Assembly (NCBI GenBank): GCA_964527925.1
Contig: CAZGQO010000001.1
Coordinates: 310,001 to 374,000, forward strand
Direction: 5' to 3'
Length of the DNA stretch: 64,000 nucleotides
Origin: Ch128b sp964527925
GTDB taxonomy: Bacteria > Bacteroidota > Ignavibacteria > Ch128b
In this document: piece after piece, positions 17,607 to 27,117 of the stretch
Layout: each line of letters begins with the position of its first letter
How positions within the stretch are numbered: position 1 is the stretch's first letter
Program-made: the position numbers and the translations under genes
The notes under the pieces: model-generated
Databases searched by the model: none
The model's input: the letters and a program-made list of their open reading frames with translations, nothing else
Told to the model about the DNA's origin: nothing

Positions 17607-19049
17607 CTAACTATTGAATGTAATTTTTTTCAACAAAGACACAATCAAATTTTTCTCATTCTCTTTTAAGAACAGGAAATAAGTGACAGTACAATATAAA
17701 CTCAGAAAAACCAGAATTTCAATTATAAAGTGAAAGTTGAAAAGCAAATAAATCGAATAAACAATAATTAATGAGCTTAAGAAAAGGAATAGATTATTCA
17801 AATTTAATAACCAATATCTGAACTCTTTGATCATATATGAAAAGTAAACAACTCCAACCAGCAAATTTACAATCAAAGAAACAGCAGCAGCTCCTTTTGT
17901 TAGAAAGCGGGGAATAAAATAACTATTCAATAAAACATTTAGAAGACTTGCACCAATGACTGTGTACATTCTAACAATCTGTCTATTTGAAGTAGTCAAC
18001 ATTAAAGCAAATGGTTCGAGTAAAAATCTGATAAACAAAGTAATTGCAAAAATTCGCAAAACAGGGATTGCATCAAAATAATTTTTTGCACCATAAATAA
18101 GATTAATAATTGAATCAGAATAAAAGAACAGAATCAATGATATAGGAATAATAACCATGAATAAAACTCTTCCCATCAAACTTCCTAACATTATCCACTC
18201 ATCCTTCGATTCCTTGTGGAGTTTTGAAAGTGTTGGCATCATTGAATTAATCAAAATATCCGGAATAACTAGGGGCAACAGAATCAATTTCATAACAGAT
18301 TGATATATTCCAACTGAATATTCTCCACTTAGCTTAGCCAGCAATAAAGTATCGATTTGAAAAAACAAATAGCTAAAGATGAGATGTAGTCCAAAAATCA
18401 AAACTTTTGATTTTAATAAACCAAATTCTTTAAAGTCAACTTTAATTTTGAGTTTACCAGTTAATTTTATCAGGTAGTAAATATCAAAACCTAATCCAAG
18501 AAATCTTGAAAACATAAATGCAATTCCGAGCACCAAAATATCAACATTCAAGAAAAGAAGAATGATAATTGTCACAATCATAATTCCATTTGAAATGAGA
18601 GAAACTCGAGTTTCGAAAATGAATTTTTCAAATCCTCTAAAAACTCCATAGAAGAAATTACTTAACGATGTGAAGACAAGATAAAGAGCAAATACAACGA
18701 TTAAATTAAAGTATCTTTGACCCAAAGGGAAAAGTTGTGAAAGTAAAAGCATCAAAACAAAAGCCAGGAAAACAAAAATCAACTTTACACTTAACAGCTT
18801 TTGAATTATTTCATTTTTATTTGTCCGTGTAGTTGATATTTCTGTAATGAGAAGAACATCCAGTCCAAAATCTGCCAGAATAATTAAAGTAGTTGCAAGC
18901 GTGTGAGCAAATGTAAAAATTCCAAACTGCTCAGGTCCATAAAACCTCGCCATCAACCAGAAGACAAACACATTCGCAAACAATCTTGATGAGATTGTTA
19001 TAGTTGAATAGAATGTATTTTTCTTCACAACAGATAAGTAAGGACTCAT
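17607..19049 (-). CDS. Wzx-type repeat-unit flippase
   Basis: This 480-residue MOP-superfamily transporter has about 14 hydrophobic segments and the typical opening of O-antigen/teichuronate flippases (NTFYSTITISSRLFANV, then ARFYGPEQFGIFTFA). It overlaps the upstream GT4 gene by four bases and precedes the polymerase by one base, the usual Wzx-Wzy pairing. It should translocate the finished lipid-linked repeat unit across the inner membrane. Confidence 0.87.
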   Translation of the reverse strand: MSPYLSVVKKNTFYSTITISSRLFANVFVFWLMARFYGPEQFGIFTFAHTLATTLIILADFGLDVLLITEISTTRTNKNEIIQKLLSVKLIFVFLAFVLMLLLSQLFPLGQRYFNLIVVFALYLVFTSLSNFFYGVFRGFEKFIFETRVSLISNGIMIVTIIILLFLNVDILVLGIAFMFSRFLGLGFDIYYLIKLTGKLKIKVDFKEFGLLKSKVLIFGLHLIFSYLFFQIDTLLLAKLSGEYSVGIYQSVMKLILLPLVIPDILINSMMPTLSKLHKESKDEWIMLGSLMGRVLFMVIIPISLILFFYSDSIINLIYGAKNYFDAIPVLRIFAITLFIRFLLEPFALMLTTSNRQIVRMYTVIGASLLNVLLNSYFIPRFLTKGAAAVSLIVNLLVGVVYFSYMIKEFRYWLLNLNNLFLFLSSLIIVYSIYLLFNFHFIIEILVFLSLYCTVTYFLFLKENEKNLIVSLLKKITFNS

Positions 19050-20227
19050 TTTTTAGATAAAAGATTTTCGTAAAGATTTACTAATTGATTAAAATAATTC
19101 TCAGAATCAAAATTGGTCTTAGCAAAATTGTAACAGTTTCGAGAATATTCTTCATAATCTGAATCAGCTAAGTTTGATGTCATTTCGATTACACTTTTTA
19201 AACTCTCAACATTCTTTGCTTCAAACTCAAAACCATTTTTTCCATTATCAAGGAGTTCTTTCAAACCGCCTAAGCCTGATGTGATAACCGGTTTACTAAA
19301 GGACATTGACTCAACTGCACTCATAGGAAAATTTTCATAACATTCTGAAGGAATAATAACGAAATAAGATTTTTTAATTAGCTCTTCTAATTCTTCACCT
19401 TCCTTGAAACCGAAATAATGAATATTTCCATTTGCATTAAATTCATTTATCAAACTTGAAAATGGTCCAGTTCCAAGAATTACTAATTTTTTATCAGGCA
19501 ATTCTTTGAATGCTTGAAGTAAAGTTAAAATCCCTTTTTCTCTATCGAGTCTTCCAAAATAAAGATAATAATCACCTTTTATAATTTCTGAATCAAAAGT
19601 ATGGTTAAAGTTATACAAAACAAAAGATTTATTTTGAATTTTAGGTTTGAATGTCAAAAATTTCTGTTTCGTGAAGTTGCTGACAAAAATGTATGCGTCA
19701 AAATATTCTGTGTGAGGTAATAAGAAATCTCTCAAGTAACTTTCAGTGACAACCATCGCACTCTTCATCAATCCATCGGGATGACAATTTTTAACTAATC
19801 CATAAAAATAGTTTGAACCCCCGCATTTCTCACAAATATCTTTATTACTATCAATCATCACACTGACCGGACAAAGTAATCTAAAATCGTGTATTGTAGC
19901 AGCAATTGGAATTTTGAATTTTTTTATTTCTGGAAGAATAGAAAAAGTTATCCCACCTACAATATTATGGATGTGAATTATATCTGGTTTATCAGTTTCT
20001 AGGATTTGTTTGATAACTTGTTTTGCTGAATAAGAATAGAATCGATTAAAAAAAAATTGCCTGTCTTGAATTACATAATCAGAGAAACTAATAGAATTAA
20101 TGGAATGAAATCTCGATAAAGTTTTAACAGTGAAGCCTTTAGATTTTAAAAGTTGATATAAATTAAAAAAAACTTTTTCGGCACCTCCACGATTAAAACC
20201 ATAATTATTTACAAGTAAAACTTTCAT
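19046..20227 (-). CDS. GT4-family glycosyltransferase with an inserted cysteine cluster
   Basis: This 393-residue GT-B enzyme has GGAEKVFFNLYQLL near the N-terminus, a donor-site strand YFGRLDREKGI and the E-x7-E region ECYENFPMSAVESMSFSKP. Around residues 120-145 is a small cysteine set (LLCPVS, then ICEKCGG, then KNCHPDG), seen in a subset of GT4 enzymes of polysaccharide loci and perhaps binding a metal. It sits eight bases after the wzz-like gene and overlaps the flippase gene. The transferred sugar is unknown. Confidence 0.86.
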   Translation of the reverse strand: MKVLLVNNYGFNRGGAEKVFFNLYQLLKSKGFTVKTLSRFHSINSISFSDYVIQDRQFFFNRFYSYSAKQVIKQILETDKPDIIHIHNIVGGITFSILPEIKKFKIPIAATIHDFRLLCPVSVMIDSNKDICEKCGGSNYFYGLVKNCHPDGLMKSAMVVTESYLRDFLLPHTEYFDAYIFVSNFTKQKFLTFKPKIQNKSFVLYNFNHTFDSEIIKGDYYLYFGRLDREKGILTLLQAFKELPDKKLVILGTGPFSSLINEFNANGNIHYFGFKEGEELEELIKKSYFVIIPSECYENFPMSAVESMSFSKPVITSGLGGLKELLDNGKNGFEFEAKNVESLKSVIEMTSNLADSDYEEYSRNCYNFAKTNFDSENYFNQLVNLYENLLSKK

Positions 20228-20235
20228 TAAAGAAA

Positions 20236-21456
20236 TTACACATTCCTTTTCAACTTAATCCAGCTAAAAATGTAATTATATTTTTCCGGTTCTGATTGTT
20301 TTAGTTTTTCAAATAATTCTTTTGTAAAGACAATAAAAAGTCCAAGAACAAGTGATGAAACAAAACCAATCAAAAAGAAAATTCTAATTCTTGGTTTAGC
20401 TTTTTTCTCTGGCGGACCAGCTTTATCAAGAACAAGTACACTTGGAGTATTTCTTATTTCTTCAACTTTAGCCTGCTCATATAATGGTTGGATAAATTCA
20501 AGAATCTTATACTGGATCTCAAGGTTACGATAAATTTTCAAATATTCATTTGCCAGCTTAGGTGCCGATTTAAAGGGAATAAGTAATTTTACATCTTTTT
20601 GTGATATGTCAGTTCCGCTATTTAATTGATCAATTTTCTTTCTGAGTTCGTCGAGATTTGTTTTTGCATATTTAGTAAGTGGATGGTCATCACCATAATT
20701 TTGTTTGACTACATTAAACTCAATTTCTTTTTTATACATATCGAGATAAATATCAGCCATTGATTTCACAGTTGCTTCTATTTGCTCAGGAATAGCCATC
20801 ACACCATACTTCTGTTGAAACTCTTTCATTTGAGTTTCAAGTGAGTTAATATCAGCAAGATTTTGAAGATATCTTTTTTCAATGAATTCACGATTAGCTT
20901 TTGCGTTGGTTATGCTTAATTGAGTATTAACTTCATTTAATCTTTCGACAAGATAATTAGCCATGGTTGCTGCTTTTTTAGGATCTTTCGAATAGACTGT
21001 GATTGTCAAATTTCCTTCTTCTTGTATTTCAAGTTCTAAATTTTTCTGCCATTTTTTAACTACATCTTCATAATAATCATCTTCCATGTCGTATTCTTTT
21101 CTCAAATCAAATTTTTTAATTACATCATCAGTGATTGTCGCACTTTTTAAGATTGCGATATACTTATCGAGTTCAGTTGGTCCACCTGTCAATGCTGAAA
21201 GACCTCTTGCAGCTCTTGATGCACCAAAACTACGAGTGAGATTTGATAAACCAGTTAATGTTGAGAATAAATCACTTTTTTCTGCGGGCAGAACTGAAAC
21301 TGTCGCTTTATACCATTTTGGCAGAAGCAGCGCTGTGATAGTTGCACCCGCAGTTATTATCAAAACGAATAGAAATAAAAACACTCGATATTTAACAACA
21401 ATAACTAAGAAATCTACAAATGTTTTTCCGATCGTCATTTCTTTTTGTTCAGTCAT
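20236..21456 (-). CDS. Wzz-type chain-length determinant / co-polymerase
   Basis: This 406-residue protein has two membrane helices (about 25-48 and 362-382) flanking a long periplasmic, largely helical region, the Wzz architecture. A proline-rich stretch (GPPEKKAKPR) precedes the second helix, as in the family. There is no cytoplasmic tyrosine-kinase domain, so it is a kinase-less polysaccharide co-polymerase. It regulates chain length together with the Wzy-like protein and lies next to the SLBB export protein gene (13-base gap). Confidence 0.9.
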   Translation of the reverse strand: MTEQKEMTIGKTFVDFLVIVVKYRVFLFLFVLIITAGATITALLLPKWYKATVSVLPAEKSDLFSTLTGLSNLTRSFGASRAARGLSALTGGPTELDKYIAILKSATITDDVIKKFDLRKEYDMEDDYYEDVVKKWQKNLELEIQEEGNLTITVYSKDPKKAATMANYLVERLNEVNTQLSITNAKANREFIEKRYLQNLADINSLETQMKEFQQKYGVMAIPEQIEATVKSMADIYLDMYKKEIEFNVVKQNYGDDHPLTKYAKTNLDELRKKIDQLNSGTDISQKDVKLLIPFKSAPKLANEYLKIYRNLEIQYKILEFIQPLYEQAKVEEIRNTPSVLVLDKAGPPEKKAKPRIRIFFLIGFVSSLVLGLFIVFTKELFEKLKQSEPEKYNYIFSWIKLKRNV

Positions 21457-21469
21457 CTTAGCCTCTCGA

Positions 21470-22858
21470 TTATTTTTTCAACAATAAAATTAATGTTGTC
21501 ATTATTCCTGTAACAATACTTCCAATAAATCCAACTCTTTGAACATAATAATCAAAATCACGAATTGGTTTTTTGGGTACCCAAATAAAATCACCTGGTT
21601 CTATTTTAGCATTCGGTTCTTCATCGATTCTAATCCAAGTACGTGACCGACCTTTGATTAAATAAATTTCCTCTTTTGCTGTTTCTCCAAGCCCACCCGC
21701 CTGTTCAATATAGTAGTTGTAATCTTTCTCTGGAACAAATCTGACATATCCAAAATTTTTAACCTGACCAAAAACATACACAAGATCAATTTTAGGTGGA
21801 ACGAAAATGTAATCACCATCTTTAACAATCAAAGTATCAATATCAACCACTTCAGATTTAAGTTTTGTAAAATCATAAGCGGCTACTCCACGCGAAAATC
21901 TAAGTTTGTTATCTATGATAAAATTAAGTGAGTCTTCTCCTTTTATATTTGCCATTCTTCTCATCATCAGGTCTTCGAACTCTTCTGAAAAGAATATAGA
22001 ACGAAAAGCATTTACACCACGAATTAATTCTGTTCTTGTTAAATCAGCAGTCTCTCTGACACCTCCAACCTGTTTAAAAGCTTCTTTAATTGGTAAACCT
22101 TTTTTTGGTAAAATGATTGTGCCTGGTTGAAATACTTCACCGGCAATGTAAGCTGTATAATCATTTCTTTGTGGAGCAATTCCTAAAATTCTTACTCTAT
22201 CGCCTCTTTTTAATGGATAATTAAAATCAAGTGGTAATCTTAAAATAGTGTCTAAAGCACCGTCATAAGTTAATCTATAAATTTCCATTTCTTTTATGTT
22301 TTCGTATGCAGGATCAAGTCCTTGTGTTAAAATGATTGCATCACCAACTTTGTCACCTTCCATGTATTGAAATCTATTCGGATTTTTTACAGCGCCTTCA
22401 ATTCTGATAAAATCTTTTTTTTCGTCATACTTTGGGAAAATAATTACATCATCATTTTGTAAATAAGGATTGTGATTAAAATCTCCCGTTAAACGAAATT
22501 TCTCTAAATCTAATTTTTTGATTTCACCATTGGCTCGTTTCAAAGTGATATCTCTTCGTGGATATTTTTCTATTTCACGAAGCACAGCGGCTAATTTTTC
22601 CTCATATTCTGGATCCTGAGGATTTACCATTCCAACCATCTGAGCTTTACCAATAGCAAACATTCTGGATACAAATTGATCAACTCTCTCATTTGGAGAA
22701 GCTGAGAATGTTCCATTGACAATAAAATTTCCACCGATAGTTACGGAGATCGGGATAGTTGTGGGTGATGTAAGAACTTTATCTTTCAAATCAGTCTGGG
22801 GTAAAACTAAGTTTGTTAGAAATAAAAATAGGATTAGAAAGATGGTTTTAAATTTCAT
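21470..22858 (-). CDS. Wza-type polysaccharide export protein with SLBB domains
   Basis: This 462-residue exported protein has a signal peptide at about 1-20 (ending VLPQ; no lipobox cysteine, unlike E. coli Wza), repeated SLBB/soluble-ligand-binding modules (around 150-240, 245-330 and 370-420, each with a V-x-G-x-V-x-x-P-G or related core such as IAGEVFQPGTIILP), and one C-terminal hydrophobic helix (about 440-460). The last helix fits the outer-membrane barrel helix of Wza. It would form the export channel for the polysaccharide made by the adjoining genes. A GGAG site lies upstream of the ATG. Confidence 0.88.
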   Translation of the reverse strand: MKFKTIFLILFLFLTNLVLPQTDLKDKVLTSPTTIPISVTIGGNFIVNGTFSASPNERVDQFVSRMFAIGKAQMVGMVNPQDPEYEEKLAAVLREIEKYPRRDITLKRANGEIKKLDLEKFRLTGDFNHNPYLQNDDVIIFPKYDEKKDFIRIEGAVKNPNRFQYMEGDKVGDAIILTQGLDPAYENIKEMEIYRLTYDGALDTILRLPLDFNYPLKRGDRVRILGIAPQRNDYTAYIAGEVFQPGTIILPKKGLPIKEAFKQVGGVRETADLTRTELIRGVNAFRSIFFSEEFEDLMMRRMANIKGEDSLNFIIDNKLRFSRGVAAYDFTKLKSEVVDIDTLIVKDGDYIFVPPKIDLVYVFGQVKNFGYVRFVPEKDYNYYIEQAGGLGETAKEEIYLIKGRSRTWIRIDEEPNAKIEPGDFIWVPKKPIRDFDYYVQRVGFIGSIVTGIMTTLILLLKK

Positions 22859-22875
22859 AAGTCTCTCGCTCTCCT

Positions 22876-23967
22876 TTAATTTAACAACTCGACAAGTTTT
22901 GCAGTAATTCTTAAAGCAGCTTTACCATCCCATAACGGTGGGATTTGAGTATTTCGTTTGGGATTTTCAATTTCAGCAAAACATTCAGTTGCAATTTTGT
23001 TATATGCAGTTCCAATCAAACGATTTGTTCCCAGTTCAATTGTTATTGGTCTTTCAGTATTTTCTCTTATAGTACGACAAGGAATTTTCAAATAAGTTGT
23101 TTCTTCTTGAATTCCACCAGAATCAGTCAATACTAATAGAGAATTCATCACAAGGTTTACAAAATTAATATAACCAATAGGATCAACCAAAATTATATTC
23201 TCATGATTGATTTTTTTGTTTGTGCCTTTCAGTACCTTTCGTGTGCGTGGATGAATTGGAAAAACTATTTTATACTTTTTAGCAATCAACTCAAACTGTT
23301 CAAATATTTTTATAAGGTTTTCTGGATTATCAACATTACTTGGTCGATGCAGAGTGACTACAATATATTCTTTTGGTTTCAGTCCAAGTTCATCAAGTAT
23401 ATTTGATTTTTCAATTTTTGGCAGATAATTAACAAGCGAATCAATCATCGTATTTCCAACGAAGAAAATTTTTTTATCATCAATTCCTTCATTTTTCAAA
23501 TTTTCAATACCACTTTTTTCAGTGACGAACAAATAATCAGCAATTTGATCAGTGAGTAATCGATTAATTTCTTCAGGCATCGTTCTGTCGAAACTTCGAA
23601 GTCCTGCTTCTACATGGGCAACCTTAATTCCGAGTTTGACTGCTACAAGACTGCATGCAATTGTTGAGTTTACATCACCAACTACAATTATTAAATCTGG
23701 TTTTTCATTCATCAAAACTTCTTCAAATTTGATCATGATGTTTGCAGTTTGTACAGCATGCGAACCAGACCCAACACCAAGATAAAAATCAGGTTTTGGC
23801 AGTTCTAATTCTTCAAAAAAGATTTTGGACATGTTTTCATCATAGTGTTGCCCTGTATGACAGATCAAATGCACGATTTTATCATTATAATTTTGAAAAG
23901 CTTTATGAATTGGGGCAACTTTCATATAATTTGGACGTGCACCAACAACTGAAATAACTTTCTTCAA
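22876..23967 (-). CDS. Non-hydrolysing UDP-N-acetylglucosamine 2-epimerase family (WecB/WbpI-like)
   Basis: This 363-residue GT-B-fold epimerase has VVGARPNYMKVAP, HTGQHYDENMS, VVGDVNSTIA, HVEAGLRSFDRTMPEE, the LHRPSNVDN site and TDSGGIQEE. WecB makes UDP-ManNAc from UDP-GlcNAc; WbpI acts on the diacetamido uronic acid analogue. The ATG overlaps the stop of the UDP-sugar dehydrogenase gene by four bases. Together with the WbpA-like dehydrogenase and the WbpE-like aminotransferase it could serve a ManNAcA or diamino-uronate pathway; sequence alone does not separate the two. Confidence 0.9.
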   Translation of the reverse strand: MKKVISVVGARPNYMKVAPIHKAFQNYNDKIVHLICHTGQHYDENMSKIFFEELELPKPDFYLGVGSGSHAVQTANIMIKFEEVLMNEKPDLIIVVGDVNSTIACSLVAVKLGIKVAHVEAGLRSFDRTMPEEINRLLTDQIADYLFVTEKSGIENLKNEGIDDKKIFFVGNTMIDSLVNYLPKIEKSNILDELGLKPKEYIVVTLHRPSNVDNPENLIKIFEQFELIAKKYKIVFPIHPRTRKVLKGTNKKINHENIILVDPIGYINFVNLVMNSLLVLTDSGGIQEETTYLKIPCRTIRENTERPITIELGTNRLIGTAYNKIATECFAEIENPKRNTQIPPLWDGKAALRITAKLVELLN

Positions 23968-25307
23968 ACCGAGTACCCCTTTCTTGATCCTGACCCAAGC
24001 AGGACAATTTTATCACGATTATTTTTTACATTTTTTGTGGCGTTTCTTGTATCGATAACTTTTCTCGAGTTTTTTACGATAAAATTGTAATCATAACAGG
24101 AATGATCTGTAGTTATAATTACTAAATCAGCATCATTCAAGTTTTTCTTTGTCAATTCTATTGATTTTAAAGTAATTCCATTTACTTCAATTTCTGGTAC
24201 ATAAGGATCATTGTATTGGAGTTTTAATCCGTCAAAATCTTTGAGCAGTAATTCCATTACTCTAATTGCTGGAGAATGTCTTGTATCATCAACATTTTTC
24301 TTAAATGCTGCACCAAGGAAAAGTAACTTTGAATCGTATATTGATTTATTCGTCTGACTAATCTCTCTCAAAATCATGTGTTTAACATAAAAAGGCATAT
24401 TTTCATTTGTTTCCGCGGCGATACGAATAAAGTGAGTTACAAAATCATATGCTCGAGCCTGCCATTCTAAATAATAAGGATCGATTAAAATACAATGACC
24501 GCCAATTCCTGGTCCAGGATAAAAAGGCATAAAACCGAACGGTTTAGTTGATGCTGCTTCAATGACTTCCCAAACATTAATTCCGCCCATTCTATCGCAA
24601 AGCAGAGCCATTTCATTAACCAGAGCTATATTCACGCTTCTAAAAATATTTTCGAGAAGCTTTTCCATTTCAGCAACTTTTGGATTGGAAACTTTCACAA
24701 CCTTAGAGATTATTTGCTGATTTGACAGTGCTGCAAGTTCTGTGCATTTTTTGGTTACACCACCTACAACTATTGGAGTGTTTTTTGTTGTCCAGACTTT
24801 ATTACCTGGATCAATTCTCTCAGGAGAAAATGCGAGAAAAAAATCTTTACCGACTTTCAGTCCTGTTTTTTCAAGAATGGGTTGAACAATTCCTTCAGTT
24901 GTGTTTGGAAATGTTGTGCTTTTCAGAATAACCAATTGACCTTTTCTCAATCCTCTGGCAATTTCTTCAGCAGCATTAACAATGTAAGAAACATCAGGAT
25001 CTTTATTTTCTGTGAATGGTGTAGGAACACAAATGTAAATTATATCAATTTCAGGAATCGAATCGTAATTATTCTTTGCAACTAATAATCCTTTCTTTAC
25101 TGCTTTTGATAAATCTTTATCATCTACATCTTGAATATAATTTTCACCTTGATTGATTTTTGCGACTTTCCATTCAGAAAGATCAATACCGATTGTTTTA
25201 AATCCTTTTAAAGCAAATTCAACAGCGAGCGGGAGCCCCACATAACCGAGTCCCACAACGCCAATAACAGCTTTTTTATTTTTTAGTTTTTGTTCGAGAT
25301 TATTCAT
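23964..25307 (-). CDS. UDP-N-acetyl-hexosamine 6-dehydrogenase (WbpA/WecC-like)
   Basis: This 447-residue nucleotide-sugar dehydrogenase has the NAD-binding GLGYVGLPLAVEFA near residue 19, KSTTFPNTTEG, FSPERIDPGN and the catalytic cysteine in GPGIGGHCILIDPYYL. It oxidises C6 of a UDP-HexNAc to a uronic acid in two NAD-dependent steps. The SPERIDPGN and GIGGHCI contexts are closest to what I recall of WbpA/TviB (UDP-GlcNAc), but coupling to a WecB-family epimerase also allows WecC (UDP-ManNAc). It starts immediately after rfbB with no gap. Confidence 0.9.
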   Translation of the reverse strand: MNNLEQKLKNKKAVIGVVGLGYVGLPLAVEFALKGFKTIGIDLSEWKVAKINQGENYIQDVDDKDLSKAVKKGLLVAKNNYDSIPEIDIIYICVPTPFTENKDPDVSYIVNAAEEIARGLRKGQLVILKSTTFPNTTEGIVQPILEKTGLKVGKDFFLAFSPERIDPGNKVWTTKNTPIVVGGVTKKCTELAALSNQQIISKVVKVSNPKVAEMEKLLENIFRSVNIALVNEMALLCDRMGGINVWEVIEAASTKPFGFMPFYPGPGIGGHCILIDPYYLEWQARAYDFVTHFIRIAAETNENMPFYVKHMILREISQTNKSIYDSKLLFLGAAFKKNVDDTRHSPAIRVMELLLKDFDGLKLQYNDPYVPEIEVNGITLKSIELTKKNLNDADLVIITTDHSCYDYNFIVKNSRKVIDTRNATKNVKNNRDKIVLLGSGSRKGYSV

Positions 25308-26318
25308 TTATCTTTCCTCATACCATTGTTTATAATATTTGAGATATTCACCTGATATTATTTCTTCCCACCACGATTTGTTTTCGATATACCATCGAAT
25401 AGTTTTTTTGATTGCTGTTTCAAAAGAGTGTTGCGGTTTCCAGCCGAGTTCTGTTTTAATTTTTGTTGCGTCGATTGCATACCTTCTATCGTGTCCTGGA
25501 CGATCTTTGACATAAGTTATAAGTGATTCATCTTTGCCCAATTCTTTTAAGATAAGTTTTACAATTTCAATATTTGGTTTTTCATTTTCTGCACCGATAT
25601 TATAAACTTCACCAATTCTTCCTTTTTCAAAAACTTTTAAGATTGCATCACAATGATCATCAACATAAATCCAATCTCTCACATTCATTCCATCGCCATA
25701 CACAGGTAATGGTTTGTTGTTTAATGCATTTATGATCATCAATGGAATAAGCTTTTCCGGGAACTGGTAAGGTCCATAATTATTAGAACAACGAGTTATT
25801 AAAGCTGGAATGTCATAAGTATGATTGTAAGATCTAACTAATAAATCTGCGGCAGCTTTTGATGCAGAATAAGGACTATTTGGGGATAAAGGGGTCTGTT
25901 CTGTAAACTTACCCGCTTTTCCCAATGAACCATAAACTTCATCAGTGGAAATTTGTAAGAATTTTTTCAAGTTAAATTTTCTGGTTAATTCAAGCAGAAC
26001 ATTTGTACCAGAAACATTTGTTCGAATAAATTCTTGAGATGATAGAATACTTCTATCAACATGTGATTCGGCTGCAAAATTTATAATTGAATCGACTTTT
26101 TCCTTCTCAATGATGTAAGCAATTAACTCATAATTACAAATATCAGCTTTGTAAAATTTATATCGTGGATTTTCCTGGAGGTCCTTTAGATTTATTAAAT
26201 TTCCCGCATATGTGAGTTTGTCAATATTAACAATCTCGTAATCAGAATTCTTTATCAAAGATCGAATAAAATTACTTCCAATAAATCCACATCCGCCTGT
26301 TATTAATATTTTTGACAA
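25308..26318 (-). CDS. rfbB: dTDP-glucose 4,6-dehydratase
   Basis: This 336-residue short-chain dehydrogenase/reductase family enzyme has ITGGCGFIGSNFI for NAD, AAESHVDRSI, STDEVYGSLG, and the YSASK motif with catalytic Tyr and Lys, all at RmlB/RfbB positions. It converts dTDP-glucose to dTDP-4-keto-6-deoxyglucose. rfbA, rfbC and rfbD are not in the window, so the final deoxysugar is unknown. It is the first clear gene of the polysaccharide run, 12 bases after the outer-membrane barrel gene. Confidence 0.94.
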   Translation of the reverse strand: MSKILITGGCGFIGSNFIRSLIKNSDYEIVNIDKLTYAGNLINLKDLQENPRYKFYKADICNYELIAYIIEKEKVDSIINFAAESHVDRSILSSQEFIRTNVSGTNVLLELTRKFNLKKFLQISTDEVYGSLGKAGKFTEQTPLSPNSPYSASKAAADLLVRSYNHTYDIPALITRCSNNYGPYQFPEKLIPLMIINALNNKPLPVYGDGMNVRDWIYVDDHCDAILKVFEKGRIGEVYNIGAENEKPNIEIVKLILKELGKDESLITYVKDRPGHDRRYAIDATKIKTELGWKPQHSFETAIKKTIRWYIENKSWWEEIISGEYLKYYKQWYEER

Positions 26319-26330
26319 TTTGTTCTCCTT

Positions 26331-27047
26331 TTATTTCGACATAAATCCAATATTAATTCCCAATGTTAATAAAGAAGAATTGGATACAAAATCTTCTGGC
26401 ACATTTTTGATTTCAAACTTTTTCAGAAAATGCCAGGCTTCATTTAATCTAATCAAATAAATATAATTCAATCTTACACTTAAAAAACGACTTAAACTAT
26501 ATTCAACACTAATTATGGGAGAAATCTGGAATGATGAACTCTCAAAACCAATTGAATAAGAATTGAATGTATTGGAATTAAACCGCTGAACAATATCATC
26601 AAAACTTATCACTCCATTGTATCTTTTGATTTCAAAATTATCTTCAACTTTGCCTATCATAAAACCAGGACTGATATTCAAACTCTCCAATGAAAAAGTA
26701 TATTCAAGTGAAAAGCCCCAGATTGATTGTTGATAATCAAAATACAATGACGGATCGTATGTTGATTTGTAAGAATTTTCTCCAGATAAATAAGTGAAAG
26801 ACAATCTTGTGTCAGGCAGTATCAAAAAATAGATATATGTATTCAATCCAGATATCATGAAATTATTCGATAAACCTTTTTCACCTGATTGAAGAAAATG
26901 TATATTAAATGAATTGAACTTTGAAAACTCGATGCCTGAGTTATAACCAATTCCAAATCCGAATCTGCCTTTCAAACTTTGTTGAGCTGAGAGTTGTAAG
27001 TTGAAAATAAGCATCAAAAAAACAACTATTTTTATAAGTTTATACAT
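26331..27047 (-). CDS. Outer-membrane beta-barrel protein of unknown function
   Basis: This 238-residue protein starts at the ATG at 27047, which opens a clean signal peptide (MYKLIKIVVFLMLIFN, cleavage after LSA). A longer frame to 27113 has a polar N-terminus and is less likely. The mature part is a series of alternating amphipathic strands rich in Ser, Asn, Phe and Tyr, and ends in a strand (LTLGINIGFMSK), as expected for an 8-12 strand outer-membrane barrel. No family was recognised. Its position just upstream of rfbB suggests, but does not prove, a link to the surface polysaccharide. Confidence 0.65.
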   Translation of the reverse strand: MYKLIKIVVFLMLIFNLQLSAQQSLKGRFGFGIGYNSGIEFSKFNSFNIHFLQSGEKGLSNNFMISGLNTYIYFLILPDTRLSFTYLSGENSYKSTYDPSLYFDYQQSIWGFSLEYTFSLESLNISPGFMIGKVEDNFEIKRYNGVISFDDIVQRFNSNTFNSYSIGFESSSFQISPIISVEYSLSRFLSVRLNYIYLIRLNEAWHFLKKFEIKNVPEDFVSNSSLLTLGINIGFMSK

Positions 27048-27117
27048 TGTTACAAAGTTAAAGACCGATGAAAATTTTATCAATTTTGGATTTGTAATTA
27101 TATTTTTACACATACAA

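Noticed and set aside
21086..21487. Rightward open frame of 133 codons opposite the wzz-like gene
   Set aside because: It lies wholly against a well-supported membrane protein gene, has no ribosome site and its translation looks like an antisense shadow.
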